In this document: positions 1-8,272 of the stretch, in pieces
Numbering within the stretch: position 1 is the first letter of the stretch
How the letters are laid out: every line of letters begins with the position of its first letter
Assembly: GCF_014196495.1 (NCBI RefSeq)
Contig: NZ_JACIDT010000008.1
Location: forward strand, 124,001-188,000
Source of the DNA: Sphingobium jiangsuense
GTDB taxonomy: Bacteria; Pseudomonadota; Alphaproteobacteria; Sphingomonadales; Sphingomonadaceae
Direction: 5' to 3'
DNA: 64,000 nt
The notes under the pieces: generated by a model
Database searches by the model: none
Told to the model about the DNA's origin: nothing
The model's input: the letters and a program-made list of their open reading frames with translations, nothing else
Position numbers and translations under genes: made by a program

Positions 1-546
1 GGTGAGCTGGCGGATCAGCGCGTCGACATCGGGAAAATCGACCTCGACGATGCCGTCGAGCGTGGAGGCGGGCAGGCCCGCCGTCCCGGCCAGCGCCGCC
101 GCCCGCGCCGGGTCCGCATGCAGCTGGTGATAGCTGTAGGGCGGGATCATCCGGCGGCCATAATCGGCGTGATGATGCAGCCAATAGCGATGGAATTCCG
201 CCAGCGTCAGCGCGGGCAGGCGGCGCAGGCCGAAGAACAGCCGGATGCGGTCGCGCCCTTCCAGCACGACATGCCGCTCGGCCGCCGCCAGCGAGGATCG
301 CTCGACAAGGACATAAGGCGCGAGCGCGGCCAGCAGCGGCGCGACGTCCTCCTCCCCCAGAGAGACGATGAGGTCGGGCAGCGCCAGGTCCGGCCCGCTC
401 GCGCGCGAAAGCGCCGGCAATGCGTCGTCGGGCAGGCGGCGCATCGCCCATGCCGCGCCGCGGAGCCGGTCGGCGAGCGCCTGCTCCACCGCATCGGGCG
501 ACGCGCCCGGTTGCAGGTGGAGATGCAGCTGGATTTCTTGCGCCAT
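1..546 (-). CDS. EthD-domain protein, partial (C-terminus beyond left edge)
   Basis: The frame is open for 182 codons from ATG at 546 and runs off the left edge. Residues ~105-182 carry an EthD/ferredoxin-like alpha+beta signature (TLAEFHRYWLHHHADYGRRM); the preceding ~100 residues look like a diverged first copy of the fold (LHLHLQPGAS...). EthD-type proteins are small, often dimeric alpha/beta-barrel proteins found in catabolic clusters; most have no proven reaction. It starts 4 bp after the E2 stop codon, so it is the last visible gene of the operon running from 6817. A second EthD-like protein lies at 9427. Function is unknown beyond the family. Confidence 0.7.
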   Translation of the reverse strand, partial: MAQEIQLHLHLQPGASPDAVEQALADRLRGAAWAMRRLPDDALPALSRASGPDLALPDLIVSLGEEDVAPLLAALAPYVLVERSSLAAAERHVVLEGRDRIRLFFGLRRLPALTLAEFHRYWLHHHADYGRRMIPPYSYHQLHADPARAAALAGTAGLPASTLDGIVEVDFPDVDALIRQLT

Positions 547-550
547 CGCC

Positions 551-2020
551 TTATCCCGTCAGCAGCGCCGGGTCTTCGATCAGGCCCTTGAGCGTGCGCA
601 TGAAGTCCGCCCCGACCGCGCCGTCGATCGCGCGATGGTCGCAGGACAGCGACAGTTCGACGATGGTGGCGAAGGCCAGCGCGTTGCCGATCTCGATCGG
701 CTGGCGCGAGCCCGCGCCGACCGCGAGGATCGCGCCCTGCGGCGGGTTGATGATCGCGTCGAACTGGTCGATGCCATACATGCCCAGATTGCTGACCGAG
801 AAGCTGCCGCCCTGAAATTCCTCCGGCTGGAGCTTGCCGGTGCGCGCCTTGTCCGCCAGCGCCTTCACCTCGCGCGAGATGGCGGCGACCGAGAGGCGAT
901 CCGCGCCCTTGACGATGGGCGTGATGAGGCCCTTGTCGGTCGCCACCGCCACCGCGATATCGGCCCCGGTGAAGCGGTGGATCTCGTCGCCATGCACCTG
1001 CACATTGACATCGCGATGCCGCATCAGCGCCAGCGCGCAGGCGCGCACGATATAATCGTTGATGCTGGGCGCCTCTCCGGTCGCCGCCTTGGCCTGCGCG
1101 CGCAGGCCGAGGATCGCGTCGATCCGCACCTTCGACCGCAGGTAGAAATGCGGGATGGTCGATTTGCTGTGGCTCAATGCCTTGGCTATCGCCTTGCGCA
1201 TCGGCGACATGCGGACGATTTCCGCGCTGCCATCGGCCGGACGGGCGAATTCCGGCGGTGCGGCGGGGACGGGGGCCGCCGCCGGGGCGACCTTCGCCAA
1301 CACATCGGCCTTGCAGATGCGGCCCTTTGGCCCGGTGCCGGTGATGCCGGAAAGATCGACGCCATGCTGCACCGCAAGGCGCTTCGCCAGTGGGCTGGCG
1401 AACACATCGCCGAGGCCGTTGCCCACCGGCGTCAGATCGACCGGCGCGCCGCCGCCGATGCTGGCCGGGGGCAGGCTCGCCTGCTGCACGTCCTGAAGGG
1501 TGATCCGTCCCTTGGGGCCGGAGCCTGCCAGCCCGGCGATATCGACGCCCTGCTCCTCGGCAAAGGCGCGTGCGGCGGGGCTGATATCGGCGTCGGCGGG
1601 GATGGTGATCGCCTTTTTCACCGGGGCTGGAGCCGGAGCAGCGGGAGCCACCGCCTTCACCTCGGATGCCGGGGCGGGCGTGCTCGCCCTGGCCGCGACG
1701 CCGGTGGCGCTGGCGGGGGCGAAGGCGGCGATGAATGCGTCCACCTCGTCCGCGCCCGGTTTGGCGTCCGGACCGGTCAGCACCGCGATCAGATCGCCGA
1801 CCTGATAGGTGCCGCCCTTTTCCGCGATCAGCCGCGCGAACATGCCGTCCGCCTCGGCCTCGACCTCATTGGTGATCTTGTCGGTTTCGATGAGCGCGAT
1901 GAGGTCGCCCTTCTTGAACGGCTTGCCTTCCTCGACCAGCCATTCGGCGACGACCCCCTCGGTCATCTCTATGCCCCATTTGGGCATGGCAAATGCGCGC
2001 AATTCCGCCATGGCGCTCAC
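551..2020 (-). CDS. 2-oxoacid dehydrogenase E2 (dihydrolipoamide acyltransferase) with two E3-binding domains
   Basis: 489 aa. Domains in order: lipoyl domain (~5-84, lipoyl Lys48 in ETDKI), Ala/Pro linker, peripheral-subunit-binding domain 1 (~145-178, ISPAARAFAEEQGVD), linker, a second such domain (~208-243, SPLAKRLAVQHGVD), then the acyltransferase domain (~268-489) with H462 and D466 in DHRAIDG. It moves the acyl group from lipoyl-lysine to CoA as the core of a pyruvate/acetoin/branched-chain-type complex. Start is GTG at 2020, overlapping the E1 beta stop (GTGA); ATG at 2011 (residue 4) is an alternative. Most alphaproteobacterial E2 chains have one subunit-binding domain, so the tandem is unusual. 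No E3 (dihydrolipoamide dehydrogenase) gene is in the window; it must come from elsewhere. Confidence 0.93.
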   Translation of the reverse strand: MSAMAELRAFAMPKWGIEMTEGVVAEWLVEEGKPFKKGDLIALIETDKITNEVEAEADGMFARLIAEKGGTYQVGDLIAVLTGPDAKPGADEVDAFIAAFAPASATGVAARASTPAPASEVKAVAPAAPAPAPVKKAITIPADADISPAARAFAEEQGVDIAGLAGSGPKGRITLQDVQQASLPPASIGGGAPVDLTPVGNGLGDVFASPLAKRLAVQHGVDLSGITGTGPKGRICKADVLAKVAPAAAPVPAAPPEFARPADGSAEIVRMSPMRKAIAKALSHSKSTIPHFYLRSKVRIDAILGLRAQAKAATGEAPSINDYIVRACALALMRHRDVNVQVHGDEIHRFTGADIAVAVATDKGLITPIVKGADRLSVAAISREVKALADKARTGKLQPEEFQGGSFSVSNLGMYGIDQFDAIINPPQGAILAVGAGSRQPIEIGNALAFATIVELSLSCDHRAIDGAVGADFMRTLKGLIEDPALLTG

Positions 2021-3033
2021 ACCTTCCTGTAGGACATAAGCCGCACCGCCGCCGCGACGATCTTTTCGGGCGAGGGCAGATAGGCCGATTCCAGCTCCCG
2101 CGCGAAGGGCACCGGGCTGTGCGGCGGCGTGACCATCTCGATCGGCGCCTTCAGCGAGGAGAACGCCTTGCCCGCGACCAGCGCGGACAAATCCGTCGCC
2201 AGCGAGCAGCGCGGCGGGGCCTCGTCGACAATCAGCAGGCGGCCGGTGCGCTCGACGCTGTCGAGGATCGCCTCTTCGTCCAGCGGGCTGGTGGTGCGCA
2301 GGTCGAGCAGGTCGCAGCCGATGCCGTCCTGCGCGAGGTCGGCGGCTGCCTTTTCGGCAAAGCCCACCATCATGCCGGTGGCGAGGATGGTGATGTCGTC
2401 GCCCTGTGTCACCTGCCGCGCATGGCCGAAGGGGATCACATAATCCTCGTCCGGCACCTCGCCCTTCACCGCGTAGAGCGCCTTGTGCTCCAGGAAAATC
2501 ACCGGGTCGTCGTCGCGGATCGACTGGGCGAGCAGGCCCTTGGTGTCGGCGGGCGTGGTCGGCATCACGACCTTCAGCCCCGGCATCGCGGTGACGAACT
2601 GATGGATGACCTGGCTATGCTGCGGCGCGGCGTTGTAGCCCGCGCCATAGGGCATGCGGATGGTGATCGGGCAACGCGACTTGCCGCCGAACATGTAGCG
2701 GAACTTGGCGACCTGGTTCCAGATCTGGTCCATGCACACGCCGATGAAGTCGGCGAACATGATCTCCGCTATGGCGCGCTTGCCGGTCAGCGCCGCGCCC
2801 GCCGCCGCGCCGATGATCGCACTTTCGGAAATGGGCGTGTCGATCACCCGGTCCGGGCCGTATTTCGCCCACAGGCCCCCCGACGTGCCCCAGATGCCGC
2901 CGATCGCCTCCGGCCCGCCGGGTGCGCCGTTGCCACCGACGATATCCTCGCCCAGCATGATGAGGCTGTCGTCGCGGGCCATTTCCGCGTCGATGGTGTC
3001 GCGAATGACATCGCGGATCATTTTGCTTGCCAT
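2017..3033 (-). CDS. 2-oxoacid dehydrogenase E1 component, beta subunit
   Basis: 338 aa, the usual length for an E1 beta (AcoB/PdhB-like) chain. The N-terminus (SKMIRDVIRDTIDAEMARD) and the segments GEDIVGGNGAPGG, PISESAIIGAAAGAALTGKRA and LLIVDEAPPRC are typical of the transketolase pyrimidine-binding and C-terminal domains. It forms the alpha2beta2 ThDP-dependent decarboxylase with the alpha subunit encoded 18 bp upstream. Its stop overlaps the E2 GTG start, implying translational coupling. The substrate (pyruvate, acetoin, branched 2-oxoacid or other) cannot be told from the sequence. A second, diverged E1 pair lies at 54232-56186. Confidence 0.93.
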   Translation of the reverse strand: MASKMIRDVIRDTIDAEMARDDSLIMLGEDIVGGNGAPGGPEAIGGIWGTSGGLWAKYGPDRVIDTPISESAIIGAAAGAALTGKRAIAEIMFADFIGVCMDQIWNQVAKFRYMFGGKSRCPITIRMPYGAGYNAAPQHSQVIHQFVTAMPGLKVVMPTTPADTKGLLAQSIRDDDPVIFLEHKALYAVKGEVPDEDYVIPFGHARQVTQGDDITILATGMMVGFAEKAAADLAQDGIGCDLLDLRTTSPLDEEAILDSVERTGRLLIVDEAPPRCSLATDLSALVAGKAFSSLKAPIEMVTPPHSPVPFARELESAYLPSPEKIVAAAVRLMSYRKV

Positions 3034-3051
3034 GTTCTGTGATCCCCTGCG

Positions 3052-4014
3052 TCAGTAGCTGATGTAGACGTCTTGCGTGACATCGGCGGCGGTGGGCCGG
3101 GTCGCGGCCTTGGATTCCGCCACCGCCCGGTCGATCAGCGCGGCGACCTCCGCGTCCACCGCGTCGAGATCGCCATGGTCGAGCAGCTTCGCCTCCGTCA
3201 CCTTCTGGCGGAACGTCCTGATCGCGTCGCGCTCCTCGCGGATGCGCTCCAGCTCTCCCTTGCCGCGATAGCGTTGCGGGTCGCCCTCGAAATGGCCGTA
3301 GAAGCGTTCGCAATCCAGCTCGATCGAGGCCGGGCCGTTGCCCGCCTTGCAATGGTCGATCAGTTCCCGCATCGCGTCGTAGACGGAGAAGAAGTCGATG
3401 CCGTCCGCCTTGATCGCCTTCATGCCGAAGGCGGCGGCGCGGGCGGTCATGCTCTCGGCGCCGACTGCATAGGCTTCGCCGGTATGCTCGGAATAATGGT
3501 TGTTCTCGAACACGAAGATCACCGGCAACTTCAGCACCACCGCCATGTTCATCGCCTCGAAGGTGGTGCCCTGGTTGCAGGCGCCGTCGCCGGAAAAGGC
3601 GATGGAGACGGTGCCGTTGCTCTTCGCGGTGATCCCCGCGCCCACCGCGATCGGCGCGCCCGCGCCGACGATGCCGTTCGCGCCCAGCATGCCGACATTG
3701 ACGTCGGCGATGTGCATCGAACCGCCCTTGCCCTTGCACAGCCCGTCGCGCGAACCGTAGATTTCCTTCATCATGTCGATGACATCGCAGCCCTTGGCGA
3801 TGCAATGGCCATGGCCGCGATGGGTGGAGATGATATAATCCTTCGGCCCCAGATGCTCGCACACGCCCACGGCGCACGCTTCCTGCCCGGCATAGAGATG
3901 GGTGAAACCCGCGATCTCGCCCAGCGCGATCTCGTCATGCAGGCGTTCCTCGAACAATCTGATGGTCTTCATCTGGCGATATGCCTTCAGGAGCGCTTCC
4001 CTGCTGAGCTGCAT
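3052..4014 (-). CDS. 2-oxoacid dehydrogenase E1 component, alpha subunit
   Basis: 320 aa. It has the E1-alpha ThDP motif GDGACNQG...ENN (Gly142 to Asn172) and STHRGHGH near residue 63, which lines the cofactor pocket. The length and the lack of an N-terminal extension fit the acetoin-dehydrogenase/AcoA-like branch. It decarboxylates a 2-oxoacid (or cleaves an acetoin-like ketol) and passes the acyl group to the E2 lipoyl arm. It lies 32 bp downstream of an ACAD and directly upstream of E1 beta and E2, so the complex belongs to the CoA-ester degradation operon. The reaction class is certain, the substrate is not. Confidence 0.93.
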   Translation of the reverse strand: MQLSREALLKAYRQMKTIRLFEERLHDEIALGEIAGFTHLYAGQEACAVGVCEHLGPKDYIISTHRGHGHCIAKGCDVIDMMKEIYGSRDGLCKGKGGSMHIADVNVGMLGANGIVGAGAPIAVGAGITAKSNGTVSIAFSGDGACNQGTTFEAMNMAVVLKLPVIFVFENNHYSEHTGEAYAVGAESMTARAAAFGMKAIKADGIDFFSVYDAMRELIDHCKAGNGPASIELDCERFYGHFEGDPQRYRGKGELERIREERDAIRTFRQKVTEAKLLDHGDLDAVDAEVAALIDRAVAESKAATRPTAADVTQDVYISY

Positions 4015-4046
4015 CCCTTATTCTCCTCTCGTACCGGTCGGGCGGT

Positions 4047-5255
4047 TCAAAGCCCCAGAACCGTTTTGGCGATGATAGTGCGCTGGATTTCGTTGGTCCC
4101 GCCGAAAATCGTCCAGGCGCGCGAATTGAGATAGCGCGGCGCGGCCAGTTGCGCCTCCTTGCCGTAGAGCGGCTGCGGCGCGTCATCGCCGTAAAGCGGC
4201 CGCCGCGTTTCGAGCGCGAGGCCCGCATGGCCGTAAAGATGCATGGCGAGCGCGTCGACCTGCTGGCGCAAGGTGGAAGCGACCATCTTCGACAGCGAGG
4301 TCTGCGGGCCGGGCGGCAGGCCCTTGGCCATTTCCGCGAGCACGCGCAGCTCGGTCATCTCCAGCGCCTGCGCCTCCAGCTCGATCCGCGCGAGGCGGGC
4401 CATGAAGGTGCGGTCGTCGGCCATGCAGCCGCCGCGCCCATCCGGCTCGCCCTTCGCCGCCGCGCGGATGCGGGAAAGGTCGGACAGCAGCTTGGGCGCA
4501 TGGCAGGCACCGCCGCGCTCATTTTCCAGCAGGAACTTGGCGATGGTCCAGCCCTGTCCTTCCTCGCCGACCAGATGGTCCACCGGCGTCCTTACGTCGT
4601 CGAGATAGACCTCGTTCACTTCATGGTCGCCCGCAAGGCCGATGATCGGCCGCACCTCGATGCCGGGCTGGTCCATGTCGACCAGCAGGAAGCTGATCGA
4701 ACGCTGCGGCTTCTCGCTCTGGCTCGTCTTGACGAGGCAGAAGATGCGGTTCGCATGATGGGCGTGGGTGGTCCAGATCTTCTGGCCGTTGATCACATAA
4801 TGGTCGCCCTGCCGTTCCGCGCGGGTCTTGAGGCTGGCGAGGTCGGAGCCGCTGCCCGGCTCGGAAAAGCCCTGGCACCAGAAATCGGTGCCGTCGAGGA
4901 TGCGCGGCAATATATGCGCCTTCTGCTCCGCCGTGCCGAAGCGGCAGATGACCGGGCCGAGCAGCTTGAGGCTGAGCACCGGCAGGCTGGGCGCATCGGC
5001 CAGCGCGCATTCCTTTTCGAAGATATAGCGCTGGATCGGCGTCCAGCCGGTGCCGCCGCACTCGACCGGCCAGTTATAGGCGAGCCAGCCCTTGCGGTGG
5101 AGGATCGCCTGCCATTCGCTGCCGATATCCGGCTCCACGAACACGCCGGGCGTCGCGCGCGCGCCCTCGCGCAGATGCTCCGGCAGGTTTTCGTCGAGGA
5201 AATGGCGCACTTCCTTGCGGAAAGCCGTATCCTCGGGGGAGAAGTCGAGATCCAT
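4047..5255 (-). CDS. acyl-CoA dehydrogenase
   Basis: 402 aa from ATG at 5255 (MDLDFSPEDTAFRKEVRHF); the frame is open further upstream, but that part lies inside the neighbouring gene and does not look coding. Standard ACAD features: WCQGFSEPGSGSDLASL (FAD/substrate contact in the middle domain), GQKIWTTHAHHA, and the C-terminal FGGTNEIQRTIIAKTVLGL. FAD-dependent alpha,beta-dehydrogenation of an acyl-CoA, with electrons passing to ETF. It starts 1 bp after the thiolase-fold gene stop. With the aldolase/DUF35 pair this suggests dehydrogenation of a side chain before C-C cleavage (inference). Confidence 0.93.
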   Translation of the reverse strand: MDLDFSPEDTAFRKEVRHFLDENLPEHLREGARATPGVFVEPDIGSEWQAILHRKGWLAYNWPVECGGTGWTPIQRYIFEKECALADAPSLPVLSLKLLGPVICRFGTAEQKAHILPRILDGTDFWCQGFSEPGSGSDLASLKTRAERQGDHYVINGQKIWTTHAHHANRIFCLVKTSQSEKPQRSISFLLVDMDQPGIEVRPIIGLAGDHEVNEVYLDDVRTPVDHLVGEEGQGWTIAKFLLENERGGACHAPKLLSDLSRIRAAAKGEPDGRGGCMADDRTFMARLARIELEAQALEMTELRVLAEMAKGLPPGPQTSLSKMVASTLRQQVDALAMHLYGHAGLALETRRPLYGDDAPQPLYGKEAQLAAPRYLNSRAWTIFGGTNEIQRTIIAKTVLGL

Positions 5256-5256
5256 C

Positions 5257-6402
5257 TTATCGTTCCAAAATCGTGACGCCGGAAATGCCCGGCGCGCCGT
5301 AGACATGGGAATAGGCCGTGCGCGGATCGCCCGGCACCTGCCGCCCGCCGCCCAGCCCACGCAGTTGCAGCGCGTTTTCATAAACCTGGCGCAGGCCGGA
5401 GGCGCCGATCGGCTCGCCGCAGGCGATGCAGCCGCCATCGGTGTTCACCGGCAGCCTGCCGTCGATATCGGTCCAGCCATTGGCGAGCCATTCCTCCTGC
5501 TCGCCATCCTTGCAGAAGCCGTTCTCGGCCATGTGCATGACCTCCGCGCCCGATTCGGTGTCCTGCAACTGGGCAAGGTCGATATCCTCCGGGCCGATGC
5601 CCGCCATTTCGAATGCCGCCTTGCTGGCGAGCAGCGTCGGTGCGCCGCCGCGCTCTATGTCGATGCTGGGGGCGAACACCTCGAACGAGCCGGGCGGTCG
5701 GGTGCGCACCACGGCGGACTTGATCCGCACCCGGTCCCGGCCCAGCTCCCGCGCCTTCTTCGCGCTGGCGAGGATCAGCGCGACGCCGCCCTCGGCGGGC
5801 GAGCAGAACATATATTTGGTCAGCGGGTCGCTGATCATCTGGCTGTTGAGGATGGTGTCGAGATCGACCGGCGACCGCCGCCATGCATGATCGGCATGGA
5901 CGGCGTTGCGGAACGACTTTTCCGCCACGCGGCCCAGCGTCGCCGGGGTGATGCCGTGCAGCGCCATATAGCGTTGCAGCTTGATCGCGAAAAACTGCGT
6001 CGTCACCATGAAGCCTGCCTCGCCATACCAGTCGGGCAGGCCATATTCGGCGGGCAGCGCGTTGAACGCGCCGCGCGGATGCTTGTCGAAGCCGATGGCG
6101 ACGCCGACATCATATTGGCCCGACGCGATCGCCTGCCACGCGCCGATCAGCGCCGATCCGCCCGTCGCGCAGCCATTTTTCACATTGATGAAGGGCAGGC
6201 CGGTCAGGCCCAGCTCGTTGACGATGCTGTCGGCATTGCCCGCCGCGTCGGAGCCGCCGAAACCGAACTGCATATCCCGCCAGTCCAGCCCTGCGTCCGC
6301 GAGCGCCTGGCGCGTCGCATAGGCGCCCTGTTGCAGGCCGGAAAGCGCGTCGGTGCGGCCGAAGGGGTGGATGCCGATGCCGATGATGAAAACGTCCTGC
6401 AT
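5257..6402 (-). CDS. thiolase-superfamily protein (SCP-x/Ltp2-like, probable acyl-CoA aldolase)
   Basis: 381 aa with thiolase-fold landmarks: first nucleophile region VKNGCATGGSALIG (Cys78), and the C-terminal GGCIACGEPIGASG. Two departures are visible: the catalytic GHP histidine of thiolases is Glu330 (GEP), and the C-terminal C-x-G cysteine is replaced by YGAPG (Tyr368). Loss of the His/Cys pair, and a DUF35 gene 4 bp upstream, are what is known for Ltp2-type retro-aldolases that cleave steroid side-chain acyl-CoAs with a DUF35 partner. I infer a retro-aldol cleavage of a 3-hydroxyacyl-CoA rather than thiolysis. Cys78 remains, so a modified thiolase activity is not excluded. Confidence 0.8.
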   Translation of the reverse strand: MQDVFIIGIGIHPFGRTDALSGLQQGAYATRQALADAGLDWRDMQFGFGGSDAAGNADSIVNELGLTGLPFINVKNGCATGGSALIGAWQAIASGQYDVGVAIGFDKHPRGAFNALPAEYGLPDWYGEAGFMVTTQFFAIKLQRYMALHGITPATLGRVAEKSFRNAVHADHAWRRSPVDLDTILNSQMISDPLTKYMFCSPAEGGVALILASAKKARELGRDRVRIKSAVVRTRPPGSFEVFAPSIDIERGGAPTLLASKAAFEMAGIGPEDIDLAQLQDTESGAEVMHMAENGFCKDGEQEEWLANGWTDIDGRLPVNTDGGCIACGEPIGASGLRQVYENALQLRGLGGGRQVPGDPRTAYSHVYGAPGISGVTILER

Positions 6403-6406
6403 CGAA

Positions 6407-6817
6407 TCAGACCTCCCGCATCGGCGCGAACGCGTAGATCAGGATGTCCTCGCCCTGTGCGTTCCGCGCGAAGGGGACGAGGCGCAGCTCCATCTCCATG
6501 CCGATGCGCAACTGGCCGAAATCGTCTATGCCGGCGAGGCGGCTTTCCACGATGACCGCGCCGGGCAGTTCGACATAGCCGAGCGCGAACGGCTCGAACG
6601 CCTCCGGCCCGGCATAGGGCGGGGATTTGGGCCGGAACCGCTGCACCGTCCACGACCACAGCGTGCCGCGCCGGGGCAGGTCCACCGGCTCCCAGCGATC
6701 CGGGTCGGCCGGGCAGGGAAAGACCACCCGTCCGCTCGCCCGGTCCCGCCCGCCTATCAGCGTGGGCTGGGGCGTTGCGCGGAATATCCCTTCCGCAATC
6801 GCTATGCCGTCCATCAT
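6407..6817 (-). CDS. DUF35 OB-fold protein, partner of the thiolase-fold enzyme
   Basis: 136 aa. The OB-fold half is recognisable (GTLWSWTVQRFRPKSPPY, FALGYVELPGAVIVESRLAG, IGMEMELRLVPF). The N-terminal half normally has a four-cysteine zinc ribbon; here only Cys35 is left (VVFPCPADPDRW), so zinc binding is unlikely. DUF35 proteins form complexes with SCP-x-like thiolases or Ltp2 aldolases and close the active site or bind the acyl-CoA. First gene of the minus-strand operon that runs to the left edge. Start ATG at 6817; a second in-frame ATG follows directly at 6814. Confidence 0.85.
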   Translation of the reverse strand: MMDGIAIAEGIFRATPQPTLIGGRDRASGRVVFPCPADPDRWEPVDLPRRGTLWSWTVQRFRPKSPPYAGPEAFEPFALGYVELPGAVIVESRLAGIDDFGQLRIGMEMELRLVPFARNAQGEDILIYAFAPMREV

Positions 6818-7001
6818 CCTGACCTCTTCGCGTCAATGCTTCGATCGTCACTATGGGAAAGCGGGGCGGCGAATTCTTCTGTAAGAAAGCATAGGTAAGG
6901 GGATGACGGGCGGAATTTTGCGGCGGGACGCGAGAGCGAAGCGGGTGTAGCCAGGTGCGGCCATCAGAATCAGTTTCGGATTTGGGCATCAGACACCAGA
7001 A
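6818..7001. other. upstream region of the DUF35-led operon
   Basis: About 184 bases without a convincing gene. It should hold the promoter of the 6817-1 operon. It contains a short dyad, TTCTT-ctgt-AAGAA, near 6876-6890. I see no lux-box-like dyad here, unlike in several other promoter regions of the window. Confidence 0.4.
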
Positions 7002-7092
7002 CCGTTCGGGCTGAGCCTGTCGAAGCCCTGTCCTTCTTCTTTGCGCGGCGGAGAAGAGAAAAGCAGCCCTTCGACAAGCTCAGGGCGAACGG
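7002..7092. repeat. intergenic inverted-repeat element, family A, copy 1
   Basis: The element starts CCGTTCGGGCTGAGCCTGTC and ends with the near-complement (TTCGACAAGCTCAGGGCGAACGG), so it can fold into one long hairpin. Related copies lie at 10216, 14661, 20724 and 42409. Unlike the others, this copy lies between two co-directional genes (luxR-type gene end and DUF35 gene start). Confidence 0.85.
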
Positions 7093-7149
7093 ATGTAGTG
7101 CTATGTCCGCTTTCCAAAATCCGCCCTTCCGCAACGCCGGTCGCACCCC

Positions 7150-7184
7150 CCAAAAACAAGCCGGCCGAGTCGCCCCGGCCGGCT
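7150..7184 (-). terminator. rho-independent terminator of the LuxR-type gene
   Basis: Read on the minus strand: stem AGCCGGCC (7184-7177), 10-nt loop, GGCCGGCT (7166-7159), then TGTTTTTGGGG. It begins 29 bases past the luxR-type stop codon. Perfect 8-bp GC-rich stem followed by a T tract. Confidence 0.75.
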
Positions 7185-7212
7185 CTGGAGCCGTTGATCG
7201 GACTAACCGCGC

Positions 7213-8100
7213 CTATCGGGCGGCCGAGGGCATTTCGCTTTCGGGCGGCGGCGCGGCGGTGGTCGCGGCGACATTGCCGAGATAGCCGAGCTGCGTCGCC
7301 TTGAATACGGCCTGGCTGCGGTTGACCGCCTCCAGCTTGATCGCCGCATTATGGATGTGGAAGCGCACGGTGGCGCAGCTGCGGCTCAGGATCAGCGCGA
7401 TTTCCACGTCGGTCTTGCCGACCGCCGCCCAGCGCAGGCACTCCACCTCGCGCTTGGACAGGCGGCAATTCTTCGGAATCCACGGGCGCTGGCTGGTGAC
7501 GCGGGTATAGCCGTTCACGAATCGGCGGGAATGATATTCCAGCTGGTCGCTATAGGCCTCGAACTCCTTGGCCAGATTGTCGCGGCAATCGTTCATCGGC
7601 GAAAAGCTGACGGCCGCGATCTGGCCGAAGGCCATGTGAACGGGCACGACGATGACCGCCTTCGCGTTCACCTCGTCATCGAACAGCGACAGGTCGATCT
7701 GATCGAGCAGCGGATTGGGCGCGCGAGTGTAGATGCCGGCCGAATTGGCCCAGAAAGGTTCGTTCTCGTACCGGCAGGCGAAGGTGAGGGGGGAGCTGAG
7801 CGCGAGCAGCGGCTTCTTCCACCACTGGTCCTTGGAACCGGGCCAGCCGAAGATGGAACTGGCGAGAATCTCTCCCTCCGCATCCCGCATCGGCGTTTTC
7901 GACGCGATGTTCGCGCACGCGGCCACGCGGAAATTGCCCAGTTCCCTGGCAATGTCCCTCAGGGCCTCCGCAGCGGGCCTTATATCGGCCGCCGACCGGA
8001 TGCTGATTGGTATCTGCCTGCCCGCACGAATATCGGATTCTATGATTTTTTCACCGATTCCGGCCTTGCAAGCGGCGAGCGTGTCACCTGTTCTCTCCAT
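7213..8100 (-). CDS. LuxR-family transcriptional regulator (solo)
   Basis: 295 aa. The C-terminal ~208-272 is a LuxR/GerE helix-turn-helix (LSKREVECLRWAAVGKTD, then CATVRFHIHNAAIKLEA), ending in a ~20-residue Pro/Ala tail. The N-terminal ~200 residues have the length of a LuxR sensor domain (HMAFGQIAAVSFSP) but lack the W-x3-Y and D-P pattern of acyl-homoserine-lactone binders. No luxI-type synthase is in the window. I infer a solo regulator sensing another ligand, perhaps a pathway intermediate. A perfect 20-bp lux-box-like dyad lies 44 bp upstream, between it and the divergent ACAD gene, and similar dyads precede several other operons up to 41 kb. Confidence 0.85.
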   Translation of the reverse strand: MERTGDTLAACKAGIGEKIIESDIRAGRQIPISIRSAADIRPAAEALRDIARELGNFRVAACANIASKTPMRDAEGEILASSIFGWPGSKDQWWKKPLLALSSPLTFACRYENEPFWANSAGIYTRAPNPLLDQIDLSLFDDEVNAKAVIVVPVHMAFGQIAAVSFSPMNDCRDNLAKEFEAYSDQLEYHSRRFVNGYTRVTSQRPWIPKNCRLSKREVECLRWAAVGKTDVEIALILSRSCATVRFHIHNAAIKLEAVNRSQAVFKATQLGYLGNVAATTAAPPPESEMPSAAR

Positions 8101-8143
8101 GACCGCATCCTATGCCCGAGCAGGGTGAGCGGCAAGCATCAAA

Positions 8144-8163
8144 ACCTATCGGAAACGCTAGGT
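8144..8163. promoter_or_regulatory. lux-box-like dyad 1 (ACCT-N12-AGGT)
   Basis: ACCTATCGGAAACGCTAGGT: 20 bp with outer arms ACCT/AGGT at the spacing of the classical lux box. It sits between the divergent luxR-type gene (start 8100) and the ACAD gene (start 8273 or 8306). Confidence 0.55.
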
Positions 8164-8272
8164 GAGGCCGGGGCCGGATGCGACGAATGGCGATGAACTA
8201 GCGGAAAAAGCAGTCAACTGGCGGCCGGAACCGGGGGCATAACCGCCTTCCGTTGAAAATACCGGCGGCCCG

